Notes under the pieces: model-generated
What the model was told of the DNA's origin: nothing
Databases searched by the model: none
Seen by the model: the letters and a program-made list of their open reading frames with translations, nothing else
Assembly: GCA_024734555.1 (NCBI GenBank)
Contig: JANPWX010000448.1
Location: forward strand, 459,716 to 523,715
Source: Trochalopteron elliotii
Taxonomy: Eukaryota > Chordata > Aves > Passeriformes > Leiothrichidae
DNA length: 64,000 nucleotides
Direction of reading: 5' to 3'
Position numbers and translations under genes: made by a program
Shown: positions 1 through 14,178 of the stretch, one piece after another
How the letters are laid out: the number at the start of each line of letters is the position of its first letter
How positions within the stretch are numbered: the stretch's first letter is position 1

Positions 1-2134
1 TAGATTTCTCTTAAGGAGTAAACATTACATTTTGTTATTTCCTCCCACCTAATTTAATTGAGCTGGTCATTTATCCTTTAAGTTTTATCACATATGAAAA
101 ATCAAGTCGTTGAAATGTCCATGTTTGGAGTATCTCCCAGTGGGAAAAAAAAAACAAAAAAGAAGAATAAATCAAAGAACCAAATCCTGAACAGAAAACC
201 TGAGAGCTTCTGTGATGATGAATGTGCAGAGTGATGTCAGCATTTCAGCTTCAGCAAGTTGGCTTTTGCTTCTCATGCTTGTCTGGTTATCCACTGTGTT
301 CCTGTAGTTTTGGGTGTATTCCAACATTTATCATTTGAGTAATGCATCTCCTGAGAGGCAGCAGTGGGGGAAGGAATACTGAAGAGCTTGGGAAGCATCC
401 TCAGGAAGATGAGGACAATTCATACTACCAAGTTTCTTGAGAAACTTTCCACCACTCATCTCTCAGAAAGTGTATTTTTGGTTACTGAATTTTGATACCA
501 AACCAGTTCATTAAACTTTGTTATTATTTTAAGTTTATTTAATAATCCCTATCTCATTGCACTTTGTAATTATTTTAGAATCTGCTTCAGAAGAAGAAAA
601 TTCTGATTTACAGCAGTGCCACTAAATCTTTGTCCTACAGATCAAATCCCACTGAGATTGTTCTTCTTTCTTTAATTTAATTGTAAAGCACTTACATTAG
701 ACAGATGTGAAAATTAGGTATATATAAAATAAGCTTCTTTGCAATAATCATAGGACTTCCAACTGTTCAGGAAAAAGAATAAAAATATAAAAAATATTTA
801 TTTTAGAGCCAAAAAAAGGTGAGAATAATGTCCCGTGGAGAAGTGTGAACAAACCTGTGAAGAAAAAGCCTTGCAGGGGATTCCTGTGGCTTTAGTCCAA
901 TAAAACCCACCTGGCTGATTCTACCAGGAAAGTTCTTACTCCAGACTGGGATGAGGCAGCTCTGTAAGACTGAATCAAACAGAAAAGATAAAGGGATTCA
1001 AGGACAGAAAGAAAAGATACCCATAAAGGATTAAAAACAAATTCCAGATTTCCTTGTATTTATGTCTTTTGTGAGGGAATCCCTTTTGTTTTCTTAGCAG
1101 ATGTTTGAAAGGTGAATGGAAATTGCCATATCGTTTAAAAAATAATCCTATTTAAAACAAATTACAGTAGTATTTTTCATAAAGCAAGAAACCCTATTAC
1201 CATAAGGTACTTAGAAACTTGTTTTACAAGCAGTATGAAATGCTTAGTGTGGCTTCCTAGATTGTTTCAATTCATCTTACACCCAAATTAGTTTTTTTGA
1301 GGAATAATAACAGCACCAGAGCAGCTTATTTTAATTATTGGTTATTTTGGAAATCTTTGGGTCCCAGAAGTGTATCCCAGCTCAGTGACTATTGTTGCAT
1401 CTTCTTTTCTGCTTTGAGGAAGACCATACACATACCCCTGATGTACAGCAGTTGCACACCATTAAAAATAATAAATAATAATAATGTCCCTTTTAGACTT
1501 TTTTTTTAAACTAGTCATAGCACATATATGATTTATTTAACTTTATGCACTTATTTATTGCAAACTAAGAGAAAGTAATGGATTAAAAGATGTGATGAAT
1601 AGAAAAGTTAATCCCTGATTGTTTTCATCCAGCCTGCAGCTGTCTGTGAGTAAATGAGCACAGCAGATTTAGGAAGCATTTGCTGTACAGAATTTACTAT
1701 GGCTTCTATAGGATGGAGGTACAAAACCCAATCATATATGTAAGAATTTTGAAGCTTTCATTAGATACAGATATGCAGATATTAAGTATGTTGCAAGCTG
1801 ATAATCCTTTGGCTTGGATAACCTATTTTTAAATCTCTCTTTTGCCTTGGTTCTTTGTGATGGGATGAATTTTCAGACGGACTAAATGACATGGGTTGTT
1901 CTTCTTCAAGTGAACAAGGTTTGTTTTCTATTGTGCATCTCATCCTTCAGCAGCTGTGGAGCTAGGAGTGATAGGATTCTTTTGTCTGGTTTTTTGTTTC
2001 CTTTAGGAAAATGAAGCACATTGAGCTGGTGTGTGAGTTTTTGGTAGTTGATTAGCAGACTAACTAATACTTGGATACTGTTGCTAGGCTTCAAGTCAGA
2101 GTTCCTGTATTCCTCTATAATTATGCAGAGAGAG

Positions 2135-2151
2135 GTGTGTGTGTGTGTGTG
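2135..2151. repeat. (GT)n microsatellite
   Basis: About eight uninterrupted GT units. Short enough to be only weakly polymorphic. Confidence 0.9.
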
Positions 2152-2779
2152 ATGGTTTGTCTGTGCTTTCACATGGGTGTGTTTATTTTGATAATTTTGA
2201 AAATTTGCTAATACAGCCTGTAGACATATTCCACACAGAGAAATTGCTTTGAAATGAAACATTTTTCATTTATGAGTAAAATTGTGGGGTTTTTTAACTG
2301 TCATTGTGACTGTAAACATAAGGAACGTGTATTTTATTGTAGAATAAGCAGAACAGGTATTTCAGAACACGAGGATATTAGCTGGTTTGTGGTAGGATTT
2401 CTTTTCTAACTAATTTTTTTAATTAGATGAGAGTGATTGAGGTCAGCAATCCTGATTTTTCAGCTACAAGTGTTGCTATTAAACGCTGGCCAGCCCAAGG
2501 AATATTCTGTTTGTTTACTTATTTATTTGGGTTTGGGGAATGGCTCAGTAAGTTTGATTTTCATCAATCAAATGCCTGCAGAATACTCCTCAAGCTGGGG
2601 GAAATCAGATTGAGACAGATCACAGCAGAAAGAGGAAAAGGCAGCAAAGCAAAAGGAAAATCTACAAAACTGTCGGCAGCGTGCAGTGACTGGTTCTATT
2701 TTTATCACTTGTGATTTAATAGAAGCAAAAGGGACAGAAACATCTATTGTAGCCCTGTGCAGGTGTCATTTGGGAGTAA

Positions 2780-2885
2780 CATTACCTGTTTCAAATGTTA
2801 GTGAGCATTTAACATGGAAAAAGGATTATACACATTACCTGTTTCAAATGTTAGTGAGCATTTAATGAGGAAAGAGGATGTTATC
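2780..2885. repeat. 53-bp tandem duplication
   Basis: A 33-base block starting CATTACCTGTTTCAAATG occurs at 2780-2812 and again, identically, at 2833-2865, an offset of 53 bases. The remaining 20 or so bases of each unit (starting CATGGAAAAAGG versus TGAGGAAAGAGG) are similar but have diverged. The pattern is a local two-copy duplication in intron. Confidence 0.9.
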
Positions 2886-5800
2886 TGTGTAACCTGGATG
2901 GCAAAACCACCAAGATGTGAATTTCCCACCTTTGAAATGCATGTTGTGTGGTAGGATATCATAATCCTCTGTTCCCTTTGCAATTTCTTTCAAATATCTG
3001 TGCTAAACTGGTAATTATTTTCTGTGTCCATAGAAAAAGACCTCTTTGCATTAGTGATATTTAGGCTGGGTTGCAAGCAAACAAATACTGGTTGATATGA
3101 AATAAATCTGTTGCTGTTATTTCTCTGATTTCCTCTGAATGGTTGTAAGAAATAGAATTCCCTGTGCTCAGTCTTGCTATGTTGCAGCAAACAAATTGGA
3201 AAACTGGGTACTGTGTGTTAATGTAATTACATACTGAAATGTAGGGCAGAGCTTGAAAAACTTACTGTGGTTTTCCTTTTCCCTTTGATCACAAGTTGGT
3301 TATTTCTGTGTGTGCGCTGGTGCAAAAATCATACAGCAATTTTCTTTATTTCAGAGTTTAAACTTCATTTTCAGAAGCTGCTTGCTCTTGGCCTTTGAAC
3401 TTGGGTGTATTCTGTGCATATAACAAGGACTGCAGGCTGAGGCGTGCAAATTCTGTGGTGTGTGGCAATTTCTGAGGCTCACTTGAAATTCTGAGCAGGA
3501 AGGCAAGGAGGAGAGAGCTGGTGCCATGTGTAAGTGCTGCTGTAAGCACAGCTGATTGCAGAATGCTCTGGCCTGGTTTTGGAAACCAGCCTGCAGCATG
3601 TCCTTGCCACCTGCCAGGTAGGCACCGACTGCCACAGGGTTTATTTTACAGACTGAACCAGAAGAGCCTGGCACTTGAGCCAAAAATAACCTACTGGAGG
3701 GATCCCAGGCTGCTCCCAGTGCCCTTGAGCTAGTTTTGGTCTCAGGCAGAGCTCTGGGCTGAGCAGTGGCTGCAGGTCAGGCTGGCACATCCCCTGGAGA
3801 TGCCTGGGAGGGTGGCAGGGGAAAAGAAGGGGGGAATTTCTTCATGCTTGAGCCTTGCCCCAATCTTTACATCAAGATCCAAATGGCTGGAAGCCTTTCC
3901 AGGGCTTGGAGCTCCCACCTCCCCCAAATCTGGTTTCCAGCCAGCTGCCAGTCCAGGGGCTCCTGCTCAGCAGAAATGTCTCTCACCTTCTCTGAACCTT
4001 CCAGGCTGGGACCATTGTATCCAGCAGTTGCAACTGTGCTGTTTTTGGCAACATTCCTGTCATCAGAGCTGTTTCCTCAGAGTCGGGTCAGAAACCTTTC
4101 CCAAGCCCTTCAAGGGTTTTGGCTGCTCTAAGACATGATCTTTTCCCCAGCAGGGGCTTTTTTGCCTTTGGTTTTGTTATTTTTTAAATAGCTTTCACTG
4201 TCTTGCCCTCACTGAGGGACTGTAGAGGGGAGTAAAATCAGAGGCCATGTACAGAACTAGTCCAAGTCATGGAATTAAAAAAAGGAAGAAAGCCATAAAA
4301 CACAAATAGAATAAGTGATTTGAGGATGCCAGCTGGGGTCAGTGGCTCTGACAGGGGCAAAAATGGAATGTACTTTTGTACCAAACAGGTTACCAAATGA
4401 ATAAGGTTAATTTCTTGCTTTACAAAAAATAATTTAGTAGGTTATACTGTCCTCAAAATTCTGGTGAAATCCATAAAAGTGTAATGCCATTGAGCTCAAT
4501 ATGCAGGCCAAAGGTCAAGTTGGGAGCAGACAGCAGGGCAAGTACCCTCAAATGCTGCAATTCTGAAATAATATTTCAGCCAAACTGGAACTTCCAATCA
4601 TGATTTTCACTTACTCCCTGTGAGTGAAAGTCCCAGTGTTGTTCAGCCTGGTAGTTGGATCCTTCTGACCCTTGCAGCTCCCCTTGGAGGGACTGGAAAT
4701 GGTCAGCAGATGATCCATCCCTCAGGAAGCTGCTCTCTGATTCAGCCTGGTGCCTGATTCCACACCAGGATGTCTTTGGGATACAAGGGAAGCTACTAGA
4801 ATTAGTTAAGGACTTGCATTTGGCCAAGGGGATGTAAAAAGAAAATAGTACTTTTGAGTTTATCTGTGACCTGAAATTTGTTCAGTCACCTCTGATTCAG
4901 TTTTATAGGTCATGGATCACAAAACTGGAAGGGGTTTATGTGATCATGCTGTCTGACCTTCTCATAGTGCAGATTGCAGCTCTTGTATTAACTAACTCCT
5001 GTTTGAACTGCATTAGAACCAGGAAAAACATTTTGCCTTGCAATACTGTAAATGGGCTTTGGAAAACTGTGTCCTGGTCTTGTGATCTGGTGGGGCTGGA
5101 TCATTTTGTTTTAGTTGTTCTGGAGTTGATCACCCCTTCTTTGAACAGGCATGTGTTGTTTCTTAAATCACTCTGGCTGCTGCAGCTGGACCCTGAATGT
5201 GGCTGAAACTCAGCTCTGCTGTGTCAGTGCCACATTTTCCTTCCTGAACAACTCAGAGCTGACATATTGGACAGGAAAAACTCTGAGGTTTAAATCAGAT
5301 ATAGGAAGGCATCACGTTTATGGTGGGGTTTATTTCTACTGCACTTTGATCAGCACTATCTGAGACACCCTCTGCTAACTTTTGTCAGGTTCCACTAAAA
5401 TCAGTATCCTTAAATTTGCTGTAATTGTGCCTTTTTTAAGAGACTGTGTCCATTGGAAGTGTGTGATCTGTGCATTTCAATCATGATATTATATCTATAT
5501 CTAGGTCTCAGTGTAATGAAACAGTAGGGTTTGCATGGCCACACCAATATTAGGATATTAGGAGACCAAAGATTTCTGAGATAAGGGATGTATCAATGCA
5601 GCTCTGAGATATCAGGCTGCCCAGTAAAGGATGCTACAGAAGGAAAACTGTTTGAAGAGCTTCCCAGAGAGTTCTGGTATTCCTCAAAAGTTAATGTGTT
5701 TTGTTTCAATCATTTTTTCCACACGAGCCTCAAGAGCTCTCTAAGATTGTGTCAAATGCCACGTGGGATTTCTATCAGAGGAACAGTGGAGCCAGGTCAA

Positions 5801-6563
5801 AAATAGAGGTAGGACAAGTGGGGAAAGAGATGTGTGCAGGCTCCCAGGGCTCTCTATTCCTTCCATTTACAATGGTGAGAACACAGGAAAAAGAGATGAA
5901 AGCACGTGAAATAAATGCTAGGTGGAAAGAAAAAAAAAAAAGGCAAAATAGAGATTGTTAAAAATAGTCAGGAATGATTCCTGAAGAAAATTCCCGTGTT
6001 TCCCAAAGTAAATGCAGAGATGAATTAAAACACCTAGCAAACAAACTTGTCACCAAAAAAACCCCCAAATCCCTCCCCAAAACCTACCCCAAAAACCCCA
6101 AAAGAAAGAAAGGAAGAGAAGGAAAAATAAAACCCCATGAAACTCTGAGTGTAATGTAGGTCTTTATGCTGAACACTTCATCACAAACCTTTTTATGCAC
6201 CTAATAATTTCCTTTCTGTAATTAGGCTAAAAGTAGACCACAAAGTTAAGGTTGATGGCACAGGATTGGGTTTGTAACTTGTGAGTATCTGGATTTTTAT
6301 GTGCCATCATTGCTTTATGGGAAAAAAAATGAGGTTTGATATAACTCCCAAATGGGGAAGGGAGAAACATCCATGGAGTAATTGTGTCTGGATGAGGAAA
6401 GCCCTCCAAATACAGATGTAATTTTATTAATTTTCCAATTGTATGAAACAAATATTTGTATTTTTAAAAAAGCTTCCTATGAATATAAAACTAAATATTT
6501 GCATGATTTCAAGGCTACTATCTCACTTTGAGATTGGTTCAAATAAACTTGAAAAGGGTCACG

Positions 6564-6607
6564 TTGGACTATTCAGTTGCTAATATTGGACTATATAATT
6601 GCTAATC
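6564..6607. repeat. 22-bp tandem duplication
   Basis: Two adjacent 22-base units both begin TTGGACTAT and carry TTGCTAAT near the end (6564-6585 and 6586-6607). They differ at a few internal positions. Confidence 0.8.
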
Positions 6608-8677
6608 TCTGTTTACATTTATTCACACTACATTACATTGACTCCCTTACTTGCAGCACTCCTTCCTATTATGCTGAATTTATACTGACCGTTTTTAACA
6701 GCTCAACATAGCAGTTTTCAATCAAACTCCATTATTTATAGAAATGAAGTTAGTGTTATGCTTTCTGTTCAATAGACAATGGTTTGACAATTTAAGAAGT
6801 GAAGCTTCACTGAAGAAATTTGTTTTAACGTCTTATGAATACTCTGATTTTAATAACAAGGTACTAGTGCCACAGCTTTGTGAAAATTGATCTGGTAATA
6901 TTCAACCTCTTTAAAAGGAAATAGTATCATCCCAGAACCTGTTTGTTTGTGGGAGGACAGATTGTAAGAGAATAGGGACAGCACTGAAGACAGTCTCCCC
7001 CGATGAATTGCAGCTGTATTGGCTGCCAAAGTGGGAACAGCCTTGCCCTTACTGAGCTCACAGGCTAGGTCCAAGCAGCAGGGGTGTTATAAAAGTTATG
7101 AAAGTAGGTGTTATAAAAATGGGTTGGCTGCTCGAGGGTCAGTTGGGGTCTGCTGGCTGTGCTGTGTGGAGGAAGGGCCAAGTGGTGGTGAAAGGGGCAG
7201 ACAAGGCAAGATGAGACATGAGGGACAAATAGGGTTGGTCGTGTAAGGGATAGGAAGGAGTCAGCTGGTCCTGCAGGGGAAAGACTTAGGAAAGGGTGCA
7301 GAGAAGGAGTCTGTGTTGTAGGAGCTGCCCATGGGCAGGGTACAGAGGAGAGGTCAGTGCACAAAGAGGTTGCTAACTAGCTGATCTTGGAGCCTTCTTC
7401 ACTGTCAGTTGTACCCCCACCACCATTTGTTGTCAAATTAGAGATGAGGCTTGATAAGGGGACAGGCTCTGGAGCACAGAGCTTTGTAATGAGTGTAATA
7501 TTTCACACTGTGTTTCACACTGCTCATAATATTTCACGCTGGTGCTGTCACTCCATTTATATCTCAATCTCCTGGGCTGGCTCTGAGTCTTTCCTGTGGA
7601 GTTCAGGGTAAGATGCAGCTTTTGCAGTCAAGGTCTTGTCACACTTGTGGAAGACATTTTCAGAGTAAACACTTCGAGTATTTCAATCAGGACTCCTTAG
7701 GATCTTGGACAGAGATTTCAGGGAATCCAAACCTAATGATGCTACTTGAACCTTTTCTGTCATTCCCTCTCCCTTTTAATGAGCTGGTGTTTGGAGATTT
7801 TTATTTCTGCAACTTTATTTCATTGCTGGACGCCCTGCATGACCTGGGAGATTTTGTGATGTCCAACGAGGTTGTTTCCTTAGCAAGTCTCCATTCTGCT
7901 TTGATTTTTTTTTTTACTTTTCCATTTTATGCATCTTGATAATTTCAGATTTTAAAGCCAAAAGCCTGTTTCCATTTTCTAGGCAGTTTTGCTGGAGTAA
8001 TTGTTCATAAAAGACAGAATTATGATGCTGCCTTGATTCAGAAAAAGTTGCAGAGTAAATGTTATCCAGCCAAGTGGCTCTAATTGGGTGAAATCTCTGC
8101 TGAATGAAAACAACAAACGATTTATTGAATTGAAGATTTACAACATAAAGATTTTATTATCTGTGAATATGTAGCAGTATCTCTGGTTTCTGTTTTCTGC
8201 TAACTCCCCAAGTCCAGATTTTGTTCCTCCTCCTATGTGTTCTCTTACCAAAAACCCCATTACTTGATAAACTTCCATCCTCTCTGCATAATCTTCCACA
8301 ATTCTAGCATTTTCATCTTGGGAAACAGCCTCTTACATCTCTTTGGAACATCTGAGGTAGCAAAATTTAACATAAATTCTGTGACGCGTTTTCAGTTTTA
8401 AATGTGCCTCATCAAATCTGTAATTCAGCACAGATCGGTTATTTATCCTGAAGAATTGATTTGTTGCTCCTGAAAAAGACCTCCCAAGTGCAGCCTTGCT
8501 GGTTTGTCCTTTAAATCCCTTTCCTTTTTTTTGGTTTCCCCCTCAGCCACAAGCACTCCTGGGATTGCAGCCACCAGGGTGAATTTGTAATTTGCCCTCA
8601 GGGATTATGACAGGCTGAAATTAATGTTTTCATCTGTGTTGCTTGTCCTCTTCCTGCACTTCCCACCTATGGGGGAA

Positions 8678-8711
8678 ATATATATTTATATATATACATA
8701 TATATATACAC
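8678..8711. repeat. AT-rich (TA)n microsatellite
   Basis: Imperfect alternating A/T run interrupted by TTT and C, ending in a short TACACC. Self-complementary and probably length-variable. Confidence 0.85.
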
Positions 8712-11606
8712 CTGTGGGAAGCCCAGTCCTTCTGCTTGTCCAGATGTCTGGGGTCACACCTTGCAAGAAACCAAAAGACAGAATTTTTGTGTTAGTTGAG
8801 ATTTCTCCTCCTTTTGAGGTCTAAGCTTTTTATTTTGGGTCAAAGCCTGGCTTATCTTGCCAGCTTCATTACCACTCTTGAGAATGCCAGGTGCTAAAGA
8901 GCTCTATTTTTGCTGTGCAGATCAAGTGTGTCTGGTTTCTCGTGGCCTATTTTTACATAATTCTTCATTCCATGGCTTGGAAAAGCTGTGAAGAGAACGA
9001 AGAGATTGTAAATAGCTAGAGAAAACTGCTATGATATTATCACAGGAGAATAAAGGGGAAGATCTGTCTGTGAGATTGCATTTCTTAGAGGGCATGGAAT
9101 TAAAATTAAAGGCAGGAAATGATGCATAGAAAAACAAATAAAATAACAAGTGGAACAGTACATTTTGTTAGCTATATTTCAGCAGTCAATTGACTATTTC
9201 CAGATAATTCCATGACAAATGCCTTTGAATAAAGGATTCTCAAGTACCAGTGGCTCAGAAACATCCCCCTTTATCCACAGGTGTTATAGGGCAATTTTAT
9301 TTAGCATTCAGTATTAAGGAGTTACCTGAAAAATGTGAGATGCTGAGGAGCCTGGTGCCTTTTTCACCCTTATCTGCTCAGAGGGGTTGTGCTTAAACCC
9401 AGTGATCCCCTGCCTTAAAAATGAGCAGGGCTTAGGGGTTTTGGAGGGGAAAAAGGAGATTCTCTGGTCCTTTGTAACCCACACAGGACCTGCAGGGTCA
9501 AGCACTGGGGTCCTGCCCCATGGCGCAGTTGATTTTCCTGAGGTAGAAACTCAAAAAATCAGCAGAGAACCACTTGTAATGACCTGCAGTGTAGCAAAAA
9601 GGCAAGAAAAAGTTCCTTGAGCTGGGACCAAGAAAAAAATTTGAGGGCAATGCCAGAAGTTTTTTTTCACATGCTCAGAGGAAGCACCTGGGAGGCCACA
9701 GACTGGGAGTCCTGAGCTTAGGTTTGAAGTGTGTTTAATTCCAAAAGCTTTGCAGCAGGGAGGTTGTTGGTGTAGCCTGACAGCATCAGTCTGACTCAGG
9801 GAATGCTTGGAATGAGGTCACTGGTCTGCCCCAGCAATCACTCTGTGACCAGCTGTAACATCCAGAGCCTTTTATTCAGCACCTTGCACTCAAATCCTGG
9901 ATTGGATTTGTCTAACTACTAATTTCACCCCAAATAAAGATATTATCATTTTTTCAGCTCATAGCATCTTGCCTGTTTTGGATCACTTTGGCATTTAATT
10001 GTGCTTTCTTTCCTATTTCTTTCTTTCCTTGTCACTTTCCCTCATTTTTCTTTCACTTCTGTCAGTGCCAGCTCTGTTCTGTATTGTACCTCTCTGCTCT
10101 CCCAGTTCTTTGCTGGGTTATTCAGCTTCTGTTCCCCTGTAAGATACAACCCTTTCTTGCATCTGAGGAAGCTGCAATGATTTCTGCATATGTTGATTTT
10201 TGCTTCCCTCAAGGAATGCTGTGTAAAACTGGAAGATATTTGGGATAAGGAAAATCATTCCCTCATCCTGAAAGAGAGCGAGGCTGAATTCCAGCCCTGT
10301 GCAGGGTAATCTTTGCCACCTTTTCAGAGCTTGACTGATCCAAAGCTGAAACTCTTTTTCCTTTGCAAGCACTTCTTTGGTTGGATCCAGGAACTCCCAC
10401 ATTTTGCACAGTCTGTGACATTGAGATTGGAGTTTAGGAGTTGAAAGCAGTTAAAAGTGACCTCAAGAGTCTGGTGACTTTATTCCTTTCCACTCTGTAC
10501 TTAGGACAGAATATTTTTTATCTTTTGATCCATTAGCATAGCAATGTTTATTCAGACATCTCCATAAGCAACAGAGGAACGTTCTTGCATGTGAAGTTAA
10601 CCAAGAGAGACAAAAAAAAAAAAATAGGAACTAATCTGATATTTTTTATTTCAACTAAATGAAAGCAAATTTCATTAGCTAGATTGCTAATATAGGACAT
10701 GCTTTAGGTTTTTAACACAGAACGTGTTTTCTTTTTTGTCACCTTTTTTTTGTGTGAGGAGTTTCATTGCTGCTTTGGCTGTGCATAGTGGGAGGAAAGA
10801 AATTTTCTCATGATGGTGGGGTGGAGAAGGTTTTCCCTTTCATCATCTTTCCTGACAAAAGCTGAAGCTTGAAGCCACTCTACCTCCAAAGCTGGAGGAG
10901 CTTTGTCTCCACATGCCTGCACTGAAGGATTTTTTTGTGGGGTTTTTCTTTGAAGTAAGGGAAGATCTAGTTGAGTCCAAATCCCTGTGGACTAACACTG
11001 CTTCTGATCCTTCTGTGGAGTCCAGGCTCTTATCTTAGAAAGTACATTTCAAAGCTACGTACTGGCAGAAATTTGATGCAGTTAAACATAATTTTTGGGG
11101 TGTCCAGAGATTTGGAGGGAATAGTGCTTGGGAAGAACTTTTTGGTCAGATGGTAGACTTAACAGAATTTGGGATTTGTTCATTGTTTTACTTTTATTTT
11201 CTTATTTCTGAAAAAATCCCCCACTGTGGGATTATCCAGATACACTTTGTGTTTTTGTCTACCCATGGCTGTGTCCAAATCACCAGTTGCAGTTTGTTCT
11301 GTGCCAGCTGAGGAGGGAGAAAGTTCAAATGACAGGAGGAGTTTTTCTGGTGTCTGAACTCTGTTATGCAAGTGACAAATCGAGTTCTGCATTAAAGAAG
11401 TGTAAATCTGGTTAAAGCCACTGAAATTATTGCGGATTTAGGCTAGGGCCTTATCTTAGGGTGTGTTTGGGTTTCCTGTTGGAGAAGAAAAAACACAAAA
11501 TCTTTTCTTTTTATTCCTGGCAGCTGCTGGACTGCGTCCTGTGCCATCTGAAAGATAACTGTGCAGATTTAAAAAATCTGCTTCTCTTCTGGACTTCTGT
11601 CCAAAT

Positions 11607-11625
11607 AAAAAAAAAAAAAAAAAAA
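11607..11625. repeat. Poly(A) tract of 19 bases
   Basis: Homopolymer A run following CCAAAT. No recognisable retroelement body precedes it, so it is called a simple repeat and not a retrocopy tail. Confidence 0.85.
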
Positions 11626-13685
11626 GAGTAACCTGGGTGCAAGGAGTTGTTTAAAACCCAGTTATTTATATTTATTATTTGGTAACAGCATGTTCTTGAC
11701 ACAGGAAGATGAACTCTAATGGGTTTCTGATGTCCAAATGTTGGTACTGATATGGAGTTGCATGTGAATTGAAATGTAAAATTTGGGGATTATTTCTGCC
11801 ATAGCTGCTTTCTGAAGGAGCAAGTTGCAATGACATAAGCTTTGTATCCAGTTTGCCTGTGTTACACCAGCATATGGCTCAGACACTTTGCTCCCATTCC
11901 CAACAAAACGGGCTCCAATTTTAGAATGTCCTTGACTGCATCTCCAGGGTTTTTTTTTTTCTTAATACTTCAAATTTTTGGATTTTTTTTTTTTTATTTG
12001 CAGCGTTTTAATAATCATGCTCAAGTCCATTAAGTTTTGCAGGAACTAGAAAGAAATAGGAAAACAATGAGTCATTAAAATACATAATGTGGAGGATTAA
12101 ATTTTCCACTCTGGTTGAATTCCTCCCAGGCAATAAGGGAAGGTCAGGCAAGTATCATATCATGGTAAAAATGCCTCAGAGTTCTGGCAAGTTTGGGGTT
12201 TTTTTTGTCAATACTCCTCAAATTTGACTTTGGGAATACCAAGGTCACCTGTGCTGGATGTCTTTTCAGATAGCTTTGGTATGGTGGTAAATAACATTTT
12301 AGAGTTAGTTACTCCTGAGGTGGCAGGATGGGAATGGGGTGGCTTTTACAGTGATCAAATCCAGATCAGTCTTTTCTCATTAGATAAATAATCTTTTCTG
12401 CAAAGCTGAATATCTTTTAATCACATGAAACTGAACACACAGAGTCAAGATTTACATGTGTGTAAAATAAAGCCATTAGGACTACCACTTTGTGTTGTTT
12501 TGTTTTGTTTTCCCTGCAAACATGTTGAAAAAAATCAGTGTAATTAGCACTGACCTACATGAAGCTTGAAATCAAAGTCAGATCTCTGTCTACTGATACT
12601 CAAGTTTTTCACTTTTATTGCCTGAAATTCGGGATAAGGTCATTTTAGTTGAAATGTGAAGAGAGTTCTGAAGTATTTACAAAATACTTGGGTACATATT
12701 TCGTCTCCTTTAATTCTGGGATGCCACTGCTTTGTATCCTAGGCCAGCAATTGAAGCACGGGAGATTTTTAATTATTCAACCTAAATGAATAATCAGTTT
12801 AATTTTAAGGATGTGTTTACAATGTGCCAGTGACATAAATAGCTTATTGCAAAGGATTTTTTAAGCTTTTGGTTGATTTGAAATTTAAGGGTAATTTTTG
12901 GCAAGGAAATGCCTCCAGTCTGTGGAATATTTACTATAACTCTGTAGTGAAAGCATCACCTCTGAAGGACCAAATTAGAGATAACATTTTGTGGGGATGT
13001 ACTTGGGCTTCCTGGGGAAAAGATCTCTGTGGAAATCTTCCAAAAGGGCCCCATGGCAGTTTTGGTCTGGATTATATGAACATCAAAAATATCTTGGTTA
13101 CTTTCCATAAAGAAGGGCCCAGCCCTGTTCTCTCTCTCCTGGGCTCCTGTTTCCCTTGGCTGAGTGGTGTCTGTTGCTGCAGAATCATTACAGCACAGGG
13201 AATTTAACTCAAAATCCATGAAGGGAAGTACAATTGAACTCACCAAATTCTTGCTGGAGCAATTTTTTGTCACAAATTCAGTGTGTAGGAGCACATTTTT
13301 TCTCATTGTACCTGGAATGTCTGAAATTTGGGAATTCTTTTCTTTAGGCTTTCTGATAGTCAAATATATTTATGAAAGGATTGGAAAAATATATAACCTT
13401 AATGGTTTTTTTGTTACCTGCAGTGAGGCCTATTTGATTTTTTTTAATTCCTTATTTTACACTTTATAGTTTTATGGTTATGACAGGAATGTTTTCTGCT
13501 TTCTGTCATTTTGTAATTTCATTAAATCAGGTCTAGAGTAGTCAATTCCATCCAGTTCCATTGAATTGAAAACTTTGCTGTGGAAGATCTGTGGGGAAAA
13601 ATGAAACACAAACCAAACCGTAATGGTTTTCCTTAAAACTGGAAGGGTTAAAGCTATTAGGTTCTGATTAAGGAAACATTAATGA

Positions 13686-13717
13686 GTTTACAACCACCTG
13701 AGTGTTTACAACCACCT
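13686..13717. repeat. 18-bp tandem duplication
   Basis: The 14-mer GTTTACAACCACCT occurs at 13686-13699 and 13704-13717 with a four-base spacer. Confidence 0.9.
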
Positions 13718-14140
13718 CGATGATAATAAATTCAGACACATGGAAATACTTAATAATATAAGATTTATGTAGATTTCATGGAGAATTTATCCAGAGTAAT
13801 TTGTATAAACTTGCAAGAACTATGCATCCCTCTCCTGTTCACATTAGCCTGTAAGTAATGGTGGATAACTTCAAAACAGCTGACTGGGATGGAGGCAAAA
13901 AATTAATTTCTTCTTTCTGATCTTCATGTATATTCCTAAAGATAATAAAATAATTGCTGTAAATCATGGCCCAAGATATTTCCCATTAAATCTCAGTATT
14001 AAAAATGAAGGTGGTGACAGCAATAACTTCATCCCTTGCTGGAGATTTTTTTTTTATATAACTTCATTTTGCATGCCCAAAATTTCACAAGTCAGATAAA
14101 GAATGGAGAGGATTGTAGGCAGTGCTAGAATGATCATGGG

Positions 14141-14178
14141 ATGATAATGATGATGATGATGATAATAATAATAATAAT
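14141..14178. repeat. Compound (GAT)n(AAT)n microsatellite
   Basis: ATGATAATGATGATGATGAT is followed directly by GAT and several AAT units. It is a trinucleotide repeat whose unit changes from GAT to AAT midway. It lies in non-coding DNA. Confidence 0.9.

Noticed and set aside
2427..2714. 95-codon + frame with a lysine-rich end
   Set aside because: There is no family resemblance, the position is inside intron, and the ATG follows a T-rich run with no promoter feature. It is consistent with a chance frame.
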